Origin: Opitutaceae bacterium TAV5
GTDB taxonomy: Bacteria > Verrucomicrobiota > Verrucomicrobiia > Opitutales > Opitutaceae
Direction of reading: 5' to 3'
DNA: 64,000 bases
Assembly: GCA_000242935.3 (NCBI GenBank)
Contig: CP007053.1
Span: 3,271,001 to 3,335,000, forward strand
A program made the position numbers and the translations under genes. Below are positions 35,096 to 43,200 of this stretch, piece by piece. How positions within the stretch are numbered: the first letter of the stretch is position 1; the number at the start of each line of letters is the position of its first letter. The notes under the pieces were generated by a model. The model did no database searches. It was given only the letters and a program-made list of their open reading frames with translations, and was not told the origin of the DNA.

Positions 35096-35824
35096 TTACT
35101 TCGCGGGTTCCACCTGAAATACGACCTGAAAAAAACGGTCGGGCTGATCCTGGCGGGTCAGGTTCCAGAGAGGGCCTCCGCGGTCGGGATTGCCGCCCGG
35201 CTGGCCTTTTTTCAGATAACCTCCGCTGACGGGCTGGTCGGAAATGAAGACGACCTTGTAATACACGACGGACGAGGCGCCGGCGTCGAACTTCAGGGGA
35301 TCGGTCAGATACGCCTTGTCGCCACGGAAGCCGACATCGGGCGCGGCGCTGTTGAGCGGTATCCATTCTCCGGATTCTCCGACGCGGTAGAAGGACGTGA
35401 AGCCCGTGCGGGAACGTTTCTGGTAAGTGGCGCCATCCTGCTCGATGCGCACGATCTCGCGCAGGCGCATGCCGACCGGGCGGACGCCGGCGGGAGTGAA
35501 ATCGAATTTGTAGACGAACTCCGCGGCGGACGCACCCGGTTTCATGCTGATGAAGGCCCAGGCGCCGCCCTGCATCCGGAGGTTGGAGAACGAGTGGACG
35601 TCATCGAAGAACTTGTTGCCGACATCGATCCAGTCCCAGTCGGGGATCTTGCCCGAGGCCGGCGTGAGGGTCTGCATGTCCTCGCGAGTGAGCCGGTAGA
35701 TGTAGCGTCCGTTGTGGATGTCGTCGGGCTTGATGGCGAGTTCGGCGCGGGCAGGGGCGGCACCGGTAAAGGCAAGAGGGACGACAAGTGCGAGGAGTGG
35801 AAGGGTGGAGATGCGCGGAAACAT
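35096..35824 (-). CDS. Secreted 240-aa protein, copy 2 (cassette 3)
   Basis: A 242-aa secreted protein, paralogue of 27401-28123. The signal peptide is MFPRISTLPLLALVVPLAFT. Shared landmarks: GRYIYRLTREDMQTLTPASG, NKFFDDVHSFSNL, EFVYKFDFTPAG, RSRTGFTSFYRV and VVYYKVVFISDQPVSGGYL. It lies next to a PEP-CTERM protein (35914-36711) with a related body, so soluble and anchored forms of one fold sit side by side. Function unknown. Confidence 0.82.
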   Translation of the reverse strand: MFPRISTLPLLALVVPLAFTGAAPARAELAIKPDDIHNGRYIYRLTREDMQTLTPASGKIPDWDWIDVGNKFFDDVHSFSNLRMQGGAWAFISMKPGASAAEFVYKFDFTPAGVRPVGMRLREIVRIEQDGATYQKRSRTGFTSFYRVGESGEWIPLNSAAPDVGFRGDKAYLTDPLKFDAGASSVVYYKVVFISDQPVSGGYLKKGQPGGNPDRGGPLWNLTRQDQPDRFFQVVFQVEPAK

Positions 35825-35913
35825 GACGGTTCGGAGAATGGAAACAGGAAATGAAAAGGGACGCGGATGATGGCTCCGCGTCCCGGAAATACCAATGCGC
35901 GGAGCCGGGAGGA

Positions 35914-36711
35914 TTATTGATATCTGCGGCGGCGGAGGATCATGGCGGTGAGGAGGCCGGCCCCGCCGAGCAGCGCGGCCCAGGCAGAGGGCTCGGGGAT
36001 TGTGGCAAGGTCAAAGGAAGCGGTGAAGAAACCACTGGTTGTACTGGTATTGGTGGTATAGTTCCAGTTAACACCGGTGTGACCATTGTTGGATTCTCCG
36101 GTGTAGCTGCCGGCAAGTGGACCGGATGAGGAAAGGACAACCTTGTAGTAAACAATGGATGTCGTCTCGGCCAGCGGCACCGTATCCGTGAAGGTAGTTT
36201 GTCCCATATACCCTTTTGCGGGCTCCACTTCATGCAGCAGCGACCAATTGACACCGTCCGTGCTGTACCAGGAGGTGAAACCGGTAAGATTTCGCTTGTC
36301 ACCGTCAGACAGCCATGTGCCATCCTGCTCGCGCCTGACAACCTCGCTGATGGTAAAGCTGTTGACGGTGTAGTTCAGATCGGTGAAATCGAACTTGTAG
36401 ACAAACTCGCCATCGGTGGCTCCGTTGATCAGGGAAACCGAGGAACGGGTTCCTCCGTTGAAGACGGTCATGTGGATATTGGAGAACGACAGCACATCGT
36501 CGACGAACTTGTTGCCCGTAGCCGTCCAGGGGGCATCCGCTACTTTTGACGTGGCGGCAGTATACTGGGCCGTATCCGTGAAGTTGAGCGAATAGGAGTA
36601 TGTGTTATCGACAATGCTGCCCGCGTCGATAACGAGGGCCGCGCTTGCGGCGGTGGTCATGCCGAGTGCAAGGCAAAGCCCCGCACCGATTTTAAGCGGT
36701 GTTGTTTTCAT
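35914..36711 (-). CDS. PEP-CTERM anchored paralogue of the 240-aa family (cassette 3)
   Basis: A 265-aa secreted protein with signal peptide (MKTTPLKIGAGLCLALGMTT) and sorting tail IPEPSAWAALLGGAGLLTAM followed by ILRRRRYQ. The body matches the neighbouring 240-aa protein: NKFVDDVLSFSNIHM, GEFVYKFDFTDL, RREQDGTW, NLTGFTSWY and IVYYKVVLSSSGPLAGSYTG. It would be anchored at the surface by exosortase. ATG 36711 is chosen for the signal peptide; an upstream ATG at 36777 would overlap the pilin gene. Confidence 0.9.
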   Translation of the reverse strand: MKTTPLKIGAGLCLALGMTTAASAALVIDAGSIVDNTYSYSLNFTDTAQYTAATSKVADAPWTATGNKFVDDVLSFSNIHMTVFNGGTRSSVSLINGATDGEFVYKFDFTDLNYTVNSFTISEVVRREQDGTWLSDGDKRNLTGFTSWYSTDGVNWSLLHEVEPAKGYMGQTTFTDTVPLAETTSIVYYKVVLSSSGPLAGSYTGESNNGHTGVNWNYTTNTSTTSGFFTASFDLATIPEPSAWAALLGGAGLLTAMILRRRRYQ

Positions 36712-36766
36712 GATGGGTGGTGATTCTGGTCCTGGGCGAAGGGGGCTGTTTCCCGAGTCGGGAAGG

Positions 36767-37492
36767 TTACCAGTCAAAGCCTCTCAGGCCGTAAGGTTGT
36801 TCGGGGACGGAGTTGTTGCGGTAGTCAGCAATGACACTGGGGGATTTATTGGGATCACCGTTGTCCTTGACCATTTTGACGCTTCCGTCCGCAAATCCGA
36901 CGGGAGAAAATCCTCCATACTGCCCCCCGGTACCATTGGATGTGAATACGGCGTAGAGAAAGGCATCCGATGCCCGGACAATTGTCGATACGCGGATCGG
37001 CAAGCCGCGTTTATTCCCATAGGTAACCAGCCCGCCGGTTAATCCTTCGTTATATCGGATTCGTCCTCTCCACAGATAATCGGCGCTGCCGTAAGCATAG
37101 TTATCCCGATTTTGCAGCTTGACGACTTTCGGATCATACCATGCCTCGCTCTTGAACGGGAAGTAGGGCTCAAGCGCATTTCGGGCGACAATGCTGTAGG
37201 TTCCGAGATTGGTGTCTCTCTCGTGGGGAAGGGCGTCCTTGTTGTCATTTGCGTAAAGCAAAGCGGCCTGAGCGGCGCTGCGGACGTTGGAGATGCTCTG
37301 CATTTTCCGGGCGCTTTCCCGGACCTTGCCAACCACCGGGATGATGATCGCCGCCAGGATGCCGATGATGGCAATGACCGTGAGCAATTCGATCAGCGTG
37401 AAAGCCCTGATCGGCTGGCGGGAGGCAGAGGAGGGAAAGCCGATATCCGTGGAGAGGGAAGGGTTCGGATGAAAACGGAAGGAATTGTTCAT
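36767..37492 (-). CDS. Pseudopilin-like protein (cassette 3)
   Basis: A 241-aa protein with the prepilin-type helix FTLIELLTVIAIIGILAAII after PIRA, so again Ala before the cleavage site. The C-terminal portion has SPVGFADGSVKMVKDNGD and ends GLRGFDW, like the cassette 1 protein. It is the first gene of the cassette 3 minus-strand operon, 89 bp from the divergent lacI start. Its role in a pilus-like or secretion structure is inferred from family knowledge only. Confidence 0.9.
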   Translation of the reverse strand: MNNSFRFHPNPSLSTDIGFPSSASRQPIRAFTLIELLTVIAIIGILAAIIIPVVGKVRESARKMQSISNVRSAAQAALLYANDNKDALPHERDTNLGTYSIVARNALEPYFPFKSEAWYDPKVVKLQNRDNYAYGSADYLWRGRIRYNEGLTGGLVTYGNKRGLPIRVSTIVRASDAFLYAVFTSNGTGGQYGGFSPVGFADGSVKMVKDNGDPNKSPSVIADYRNNSVPEQPYGLRGFDW

Positions 37493-37540
37493 GGGGATTT
37501 GACGAAGGTTTTACAGGAAACGGCTGCAGAGGACTCCATC

Positions 37541-37582
37541 TTGACGGACAGTGCAATCCGGGTGTTTGCTTACACGTAAGCA
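37541..37582 (+). promoter_or_regulatory. LacI-type promoter/operator, cassette 3
   Basis: TTGACG (37541-37546), 6 bp, GCAAT (37553-37557), 12 bp, TTACACGTAA (37570-37579). The core lies in the 16-bp inverted repeat TGCTTACACGTAAGCA (37567-37582), whose last A is the A of the lacI ATG. Confidence 0.75.
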
Positions 37583-38748
37583 TGACCCCGAAAAAAAACT
37601 CCGGACACCGGGCGCATCACTCCCGAAGGCAAAAATCGAAGACGGGCGGGACTCCTTCGAAGAAGCGGTCCGGTGGTGCCGGCCGCACTGCGGTCAGGAA
37701 GGCAGAAGCAGGCGCCATTGCGAGGGCGCCGACCGTGCGCGAACTGGCAGCGCAGCTCGGAATCAGCCATACGACGGTGGCATTCGCATTGCGCAATTCG
37801 GCGAGAGTTTCCGTGGAGACACGCAGGCTCGTGCAGGCAGCGGCTCACAAGGCGGGTTATCGGAAAAATCCGCTGGTCAACGCGCTCATGGCCCAGGTGC
37901 GGCAGCGGCAGCGGCTTCAGCCGACGGGAGAAGTGGTGGCGTATTTGACATCCTGCGACACGGAGGACGACTGGCGAAGGCATCCGTCGCTTGTCCAGCA
38001 GTTCGACGGGGCGCGGAAACGCGCGCGGGAACTGGGTTTTGATTTGCAACCGGTATGGATGGGGACCGTCGGTGAACACTCGCGCCAGACAGCGCGAGTC
38101 CTGACGGCGCGCGGCGTGCGAGGGTCGGTGCTGGCTCCGATCGGGATCAACCACCGGACGCTGGAACTGGACTGGACGGAACATGCGGTGGTGACGATCG
38201 GGTATTCCTTCCGTCAGGTGTCATTGCACCGGGCGGTGCATGACAACGTCAACCTGGCCATGTCCTGCTATTCGCATCTCCGGAAAACGGGCTACCGGCG
38301 TATCGGGATGGCCATGCACGCGCTGGATGACGAACGTGTCCGTCATCTCTGGTTGACGGGATGCCTCGGGGCGCAGCGGGTGCACGGAGGAGAGCCGGTG
38401 GAGCCGTTGTTGTTTCCGGACTACACCGATCCGGCAGCGTTCCGAAAGTGGTTCGCATGCGAAAAACCGGATGCGGTTATCAGCATCTGGCAGGACCAGC
38501 CTCTCGGATGGATGCGGGAGAACGGCATAGGCGTGCCCGAGGATGCGGGTTATGCGACGCTTGATGTCGTGGACCGGGTGGGACAAATCGCGGGTATGCT
38601 GCAAGACAACCGCGGCGTGGGCGCGGCGGCGATGGACTTGCTGGCGAGCCAGCTTTTCCGGAACGAGATCGGCATCCCGCAAACGCCGACGGTTACGATG
38701 ATCGAGGGGACGTGGGTGGACGGCCCGACGGTGGCGAGGCGGGAATGA
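37582..38748 (+). CDS. LacI-family transcriptional regulator (cassette 3)
   Basis: A 388-aa regulator with a 45-residue basic extension (KKNSGHRAHHSRRQKSK) before the helix-turn-helix VRELAAQLGISHTTVAFALR. The hinge is VNALMAQVRQRQRLQPTG. The sensor domain matches the other two (LHRAVHDNVNLAM, TGYRRIGMAM, LASQLFRNEIGIP) and ends TWVDGPTVARRE. The basic N-terminal extension is unusual and may come from start-codon choice, but the operator ends exactly at ATG 37582. It is expected to regulate its own cassette. Confidence 0.93.
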   Translation: MTPKKNSGHRAHHSRRQKSKTGGTPSKKRSGGAGRTAVRKAEAGAIARAPTVRELAAQLGISHTTVAFALRNSARVSVETRRLVQAAAHKAGYRKNPLVNALMAQVRQRQRLQPTGEVVAYLTSCDTEDDWRRHPSLVQQFDGARKRARELGFDLQPVWMGTVGEHSRQTARVLTARGVRGSVLAPIGINHRTLELDWTEHAVVTIGYSFRQVSLHRAVHDNVNLAMSCYSHLRKTGYRRIGMAMHALDDERVRHLWLTGCLGAQRVHGGEPVEPLLFPDYTDPAAFRKWFACEKPDAVISIWQDQPLGWMRENGIGVPEDAGYATLDVVDRVGQIAGMLQDNRGVGAAAMDLLASQLFRNEIGIPQTPTVTMIEGTWVDGPTVARRE

Positions 38749-38778
38749 CTGCCATCGGGACGTAAGGTTGTTTTCAGT

Positions 38779-38964
38779 GTTCTTTTCAAGAACGACCTGC
38801 TGGAAGCCGAAACTCACTATGCTGGTATTTCACAGCGTTTGGGTGATGATTCTCGAACCGCTAAAGAACGCTAAAATCCGCTAAAACCAGACCACTCCCA
38901 TGCCAGCTCCCTCCCGGTTCGATTTTAGCGTTCTTCAGCGTTTTTTAGCGGTTACCGGTTTGTG
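38779..38964. repeat. Duplicated toxin-remnant and palindrome block, copy 1
   Basis: The first part encodes a fragment like the start of the nearby toxin (FKNDLLEAETHYAGISQRLG). The second part (38855-38960) is a palindrome: GAACCGCTAAAGAACGCTAA at the left and TTTTAGCGTTCTTCAGCG plus TTTTTTAGCGGTT at the right. The whole block is nearly identical to 40078-40282. Apart from this block and the small antitoxin-like gene, 38749-39089 holds nothing recognisable. Confidence 0.85.
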
Positions 38965-39089
38965 TCTTGAAGCCGAATCGGGTCACGATGGCAGGCTCTC
39001 GTCAGGGAAGGCTTCCGGAGGGGGGATACACGGACCACCATAAGGATTGCCCAAAAGGACAAGGCACTTAACGTGTGCCCCATATACCA

Positions 39090-39290
39090 ATGACGCTGAA
39101 ACAGGAATTGCATGCTCTCGTTGATGCCTTGCCGGATGACTCTCCCCGGCTGGCCGGTTTGAGTGAGTCCCTGCGCATGAGCCGGGCATTGGACGAGGGG
39201 TTTGAAGACGTGCAACAGGGCCGCACTTGTGAGGCGGATGCGTTTCTCCGGAAAGTGCAGCAGCGATGGCCGCGCAAAACCTCCGCCTGA
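39090..39290 (+). CDS. Small antitoxin-like protein (orphan)
   Basis: A 66-aa protein: MTLKQELHALVDALPDDSPR, then LAGLSESLRMSRALDEGFED and a C-terminal part with EADAFLRKVQQRW. The mix of a helical start and the acidic-then-basic tail resembles antitoxins that pair with ParE/RelE toxins, but there is no partner next to it. ATG 39090 is preferred over GTG 39075. It may be a relic of a second toxin-antitoxin module. Modest support. Confidence 0.45.
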   Translation: MTLKQELHALVDALPDDSPRLAGLSESLRMSRALDEGFEDVQQGRTCEADAFLRKVQQRWPRKTSA

Positions 39291-39338
39291 CGCCTTGACC
39301 CGAACCGGCTCCGGCGCGACTTTCACGGCACGATCACA

Positions 39339-39590
39339 TTGAGATTACCACCAAAAATCGAACGCGAATTGGGACGCGTGGCTAAACGCAGGAACAGCAC
39401 CAAAACCGCGATCACCCGGGAGGCGGTTATGGATTTCCTGGCCGGATTGCGAGATGTCAGGGAACACCTCAGCGATGATCCGCGAAGCGATGGACAGATT
39501 GTCACGGAATTACGGAGTCGCTTGGCCGACCTCGAAGCGGGCCGTGATGCGGGAATGTCGTTCGAGGAGGTTTTTGGCGCACAGGCATGA
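39339..39590 (+). CDS. Ribbon-helix-helix antitoxin
   Basis: An 83-aa protein with a ribbon-helix-helix DNA-binding start (LRLPPKIERELGRVAKRRNS then TKTAITREAVMDFLAG) and a toxin-binding tail (ADLEAGRDAGMSFEEVFGAQ). This is the RHH/ParD-type layout of type II antitoxins. The start is TTG; no ATG fits. Its stop overlaps the start of the toxin gene by 4 bp (39587-39590), the normal operon arrangement. The partner toxin is frameshifted, so the antitoxin may now be alone. Confidence 0.8.
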   Translation: MRLPPKIERELGRVAKRRNSTKTAITREAVMDFLAGLRDVREHLSDDPRSDGQIVTELRSRLADLEAGRDAGMSFEEVFGAQA

Positions 39591-39896
39591 GGGTCGTTTC
39601 CAGTTCCGCTTTCAAAGGGGAATTGCTGGAGGCGGAGACCCGGTACGCCTCGATTTCCGATCACTTGGGCGATGATTTTCACGAACGCGTAAAAGGAAAC
39701 CATCCAAACGATTATCAGCAGAGGCGGAGGGGATCACGTCGGTCCGCACGGCCATCCATGCCGGCAATGCCGTCCTTTTCCGCATCTGGTTTATTATGCG
39801 ATCAAATCCGAAACACTTTACATCCTCGGTTTGGTTCACAGGAACCGGCACCCTGATTATTTGAAGGGGCGATTGGCATCGGAGTTGGCTCCGTGA
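39587..39896 (+). pseudogene. ParE/RelE-type toxin, frameshifted
   Basis: The first 35 codons read MRVVSSSAFKGELLEAETRY and ASISDHLGDDFHERVK, a typical ParE/RelE start. After the GTAAAAGG run near 39690 the reading frame shifts by one base. In the new frame the sequence continues ETIQTIISRGGGDHVGPHG, then FPHLVYYAIKSETLYILGLV and HRNRHPDYLKGRLASELAP, which is the expected toxin C-terminus. A one-base change would restore a full toxin of about 100 aa. It is either inactivated or a sequencing error. Confidence 0.8.
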
Positions 39897-39897
39897 G

Positions 39898-40155
39898 TTG
39901 CCTTGGATGGCAGTTTTGTTCAACAAACTGCGCGTGCCCCCCAAAGTCCGTAACCGCAAGCTCCTCGTCCATGACGGACGCGCCACGCCGCCGACGGTGC
40001 GGAAACTGGCGACGCAATTGGGTATCAGCCGGACAACGGTGGCGCTGGCGTTGCGAAGGCATCCGGGCGTTGCAGGCGTTCTTTTCAAAAACGACCTGCT
40101 GGAAGCCGAAACTCGCCATGCCGGTATTTCACAGCGTTTGGGTGATGATTCTTGA
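39898..40155 (+). pseudogene. LacI N-terminal fragment fused to toxin remnant
   Basis: An open frame with the LacI helix-turn-helix TPPTVRKLATQLGISRTTVA followed by LALRRHPGVAGV, almost the same as the cassette 2 regulator. The protein then switches to FKNDLLEAETRHAGISQRLG, the start of the toxin repeat, and stops at 40155. All of the sensor domain is missing. It is the debris of a fourth LacI gene of the group, joined to the duplicated block. Confidence 0.75.
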
Positions 40156-40282
40156 ACCGCTAAAGAACGCTAAAATCCGCTAAAACCAGACTACTCCCAT
40201 CCCGGCTTTCCCCTCCCCCCCCTCCTGGTTCGATTTTAGCGTTCTTCAGCGTTTTTTAGCGGTTACCGGTTTCCGTCTTGAA
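40078..40282. repeat. Duplicated toxin-remnant and palindrome block, copy 2
   Basis: A near copy of 38779-38964: toxin-like fragment first, then the palindrome (40154-40270) with GAACCGCTAAAGAACGCTAA at the left and TTCGATTTTAGCGTTCTTCA plus TAGCGGTT at the right. The centre is more C-rich than in copy 1. It ends just before the stop of the FAD gene. Confidence 0.85.
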
Positions 40283-40287
40283 CTGCT

Positions 40288-43200
40288 CTACCCCCGGGCG
40301 AAGGCGTCGCGCACGTAGGCGCGGGCATCGTGGCGGAAGGCGGTCGCCGCGGCCTGCTCGGGCAGGCCGAGCGTGCGACGGGTGCGGGCGATGATCAGGT
40401 GCAACTGCCAGGTGTGATCCTGGCGCGTGTCGGCGCCGCGGTCGTTGCGGAGCGTGATCTGCTCCTCGCCGTGCAGCGATTTCCAGAGAGAGCGCGAGGT
40501 GGGCAGCAGCCCGTCCGCGGATGTCGTCCCGGCAAGGAGGGCGTCAAGTGCTTCGCGCAGCACGGGCGAATCTCCGAGGCGGACGGAGAGGCGCTCCAGC
40601 GTCCGGGCGAGGAGCGTGCGCAGGTTGAGCGGCCGCCCGGGTTCGCGGGCAAGATCGCGCAAGGCCGGGAGCGAGCGCGCGGTGCCGACGCGGCGAAGGA
40701 GCGCGAGGGCGATGGTCCAGAAAGGCACATCGATGATCTGGCCGTGCGCCCCGGGCACGGCATATTCCTCGGGCGTGGGACCGGTTTCGCGCGCGGCGAG
40801 CGCGTCCAGGAGGCGCGTCTCGACTTCCGGAGCCGGATCGGGCCAGTTGGCGAGAACGGTGGCGGCGTAGAAGGACACGCGCGGGTTTTCCGATGCGAGG
40901 CGGCGGGTGACGTCGGCGCGGAAGCGGGCCGGGTCCTGCGCGAGTTGCCAGAGGTGCAGGCCGGGGCGGCCTTCATCGAGGGCGGCGAGAAGCTCGCTGC
41001 CGGCCGGCGCGGCGGAGTCGGCGGATGTGGCCGGGAGTTTCGCGCCGCTGGTTTCGAGCGCGGTCTGGAGGGCGTGCAGGTCGACGGCGCGGGCGGCGCC
41101 GGGCGTGGCCGGATTCTTGACGGCGAGGGCGGCGGCGATACCGGCGGCCTCGGCGAGGCGCTGGAGATCGCGCTGCATGCGCATGCCGTAGGCGGCCTCG
41201 ACCGTCACGCCGGTGGCGCGGCTGGGGACCCAGACGTTGGCGAGACCGCGCGGGAGGAGCATCCGGTAGGGGAGATCGCAACGCTGGGGCTGGCGGAAGA
41301 GGCGGCAGGCCCAGTAATAGAACACGGCTTCGTCGTTCTCGAACTCGAAGTCCACGGAGTGGGTGTCGGCCACCGTGTCGGTCTCGCCGACGGCATCGTC
41401 GAAGCGCGTGCGGTTGACCATGTCGGCAAAGGTGAGGGCGACGTCGGTGACGATCTGGCGCGACTGGCGCAGGCCGAGGAGCGGCGACACGGCGACGGGC
41501 GAGGTCTTGCCGGCGAGCGCGGGGGCGAGGTGTTGCGCGATGCCGTGAAGGCGGGCGCGGGTGAGATCTTCGGGATCGGTGGGATCGCACCAGCCGGCGT
41601 CGAAGTTGCACGAGCCGACGTTGAGCGTGCCGGGCACTTCGCCGGCCGGGCCGATGCCGAAAATGGACTGGCTGTAGGCGAGCGTGCGGCCGTCGCCTTC
41701 GCGTCCGGTGACGAAGGCGGCGCCGGCCTGCACGGCGAGGTCGCCGTCGCCGGTGCCGTCGATCCAGGCCGTGGCCGGGATGCGCGTGAGGCGACCCTCG
41801 ACGAGGACGAGCGCTGCGGTGACGGCGGCGCCGGTTTTTTCGACATTCCAGAGCAGGGCGTCGCCGATAAAGGTGACGCCGGCCTCGTCGAACATTTCGA
41901 GGAGCACGAATTTTTTCGCGTCGTGGTGCCAGCCGCGGATTTTTTCGGCCGGGATGCCGGTGAGGAGAGAACTCATCTCGCGGGTGCGTTCGTTGATTTC
42001 TTCCTGGAGGCCGCCGGGTTTGCCATGGAAGTAGCCGCAGATGCCGCCTCCGGTGCCGACACCGCCCGGGTAGGTGGTGTGGTCGAGGGCGAGTGTGCGC
42101 GCGCCGGCCCGGCCGGCGGCGATGGCGGCGTGGGCGCCCGCCGTCCCGGCGCCGGCCACGACGACTTCAAAGGCGGGAAGCGCGGCCGGAGCGGGAAGCG
42201 GCGGCGGGGTTTGTGACAGAGGGATCTGCTGGCTCTCGCGGGCAGGCGGCAAGGTGGTCAGGAAGCCGAGGGCGAAGCGGTCGGCGGGAGTGGCGAGGGC
42301 TTCAGGGCGGAAGGCGGGGCTGAGCACGGCGAGGTTTTCATGCCAGGCAGGCGAGGCAGCGGCCGGCGTGGCGGTGGCCGGAGCAGCCGCGTAAACCGGG
42401 AAATCGCGCAGCGAGGTGTGGCTGACAACAAAACCGGCGGTGGCATCGGCCGCATTGACCGCGGAGCGGAGATCGCGGAGAAGCGCGACCGCTTCGCGAT
42501 GCCAGGGCGTGCCGGCGGAGACGGCCAGGCGCAGCCGGCGTTCGGTGGCGCGAGAGGAGCCGAGCCATTCGACTTCGGGATGGCGGGCGCGAAAGGCTTC
42601 GGCGGCGGCATCGAGTTTTTCGGGCGTGGAAGATTGCAGGACAATGCTGCGGTAACGCGCCGACGGCGTGCGCGCGAGGGCGGCGGCATCGGGGCGGGCG
42701 AGGACGGCGAGCGAGCCTTGTTCGGTGGCGTCGATCCAGTGGCGGGCGCGCACGGTGCGCGCGCCGTTCTTGGTCGCCAGGGTGAGCGCGGCGAGGCGCT
42801 GGCCGGCGCCGGCGTCGGGTGCGAGTGAGACGGCGAGAGGGGCGGCGTAAAGGAGCGTTTGCAGGTTGGCGGGGGCCGCGGAAGAGGCGGCTGCGAGGGT
42901 GTCGTGCAGCTCCTTGCCGGCGGCGATTTCGGCCAGCGCAGGGTCGAACCAGGGAGCGGCGCCGGCGGAGGGCGCGACATTTTTCGATGTACCGGGGACC
43001 GGGATACCGGCGAGCCATTGCGTCCAGCCGGTGCGGGCCGCAGCGGGGAGGGCGGGGGAGGCGCCGGCGGTGTTTTCAAGGGCGCGTGTGGCTTCCCACA
43101 ACAGGTCGCCGGAGGGTTCGACGAGCAGCACCTCATGGCCGGCGGCGGCGAGCTGGCGGGCGGCAGTCAGGCCGATAAAACCGGCGCCGACGACGACCGC

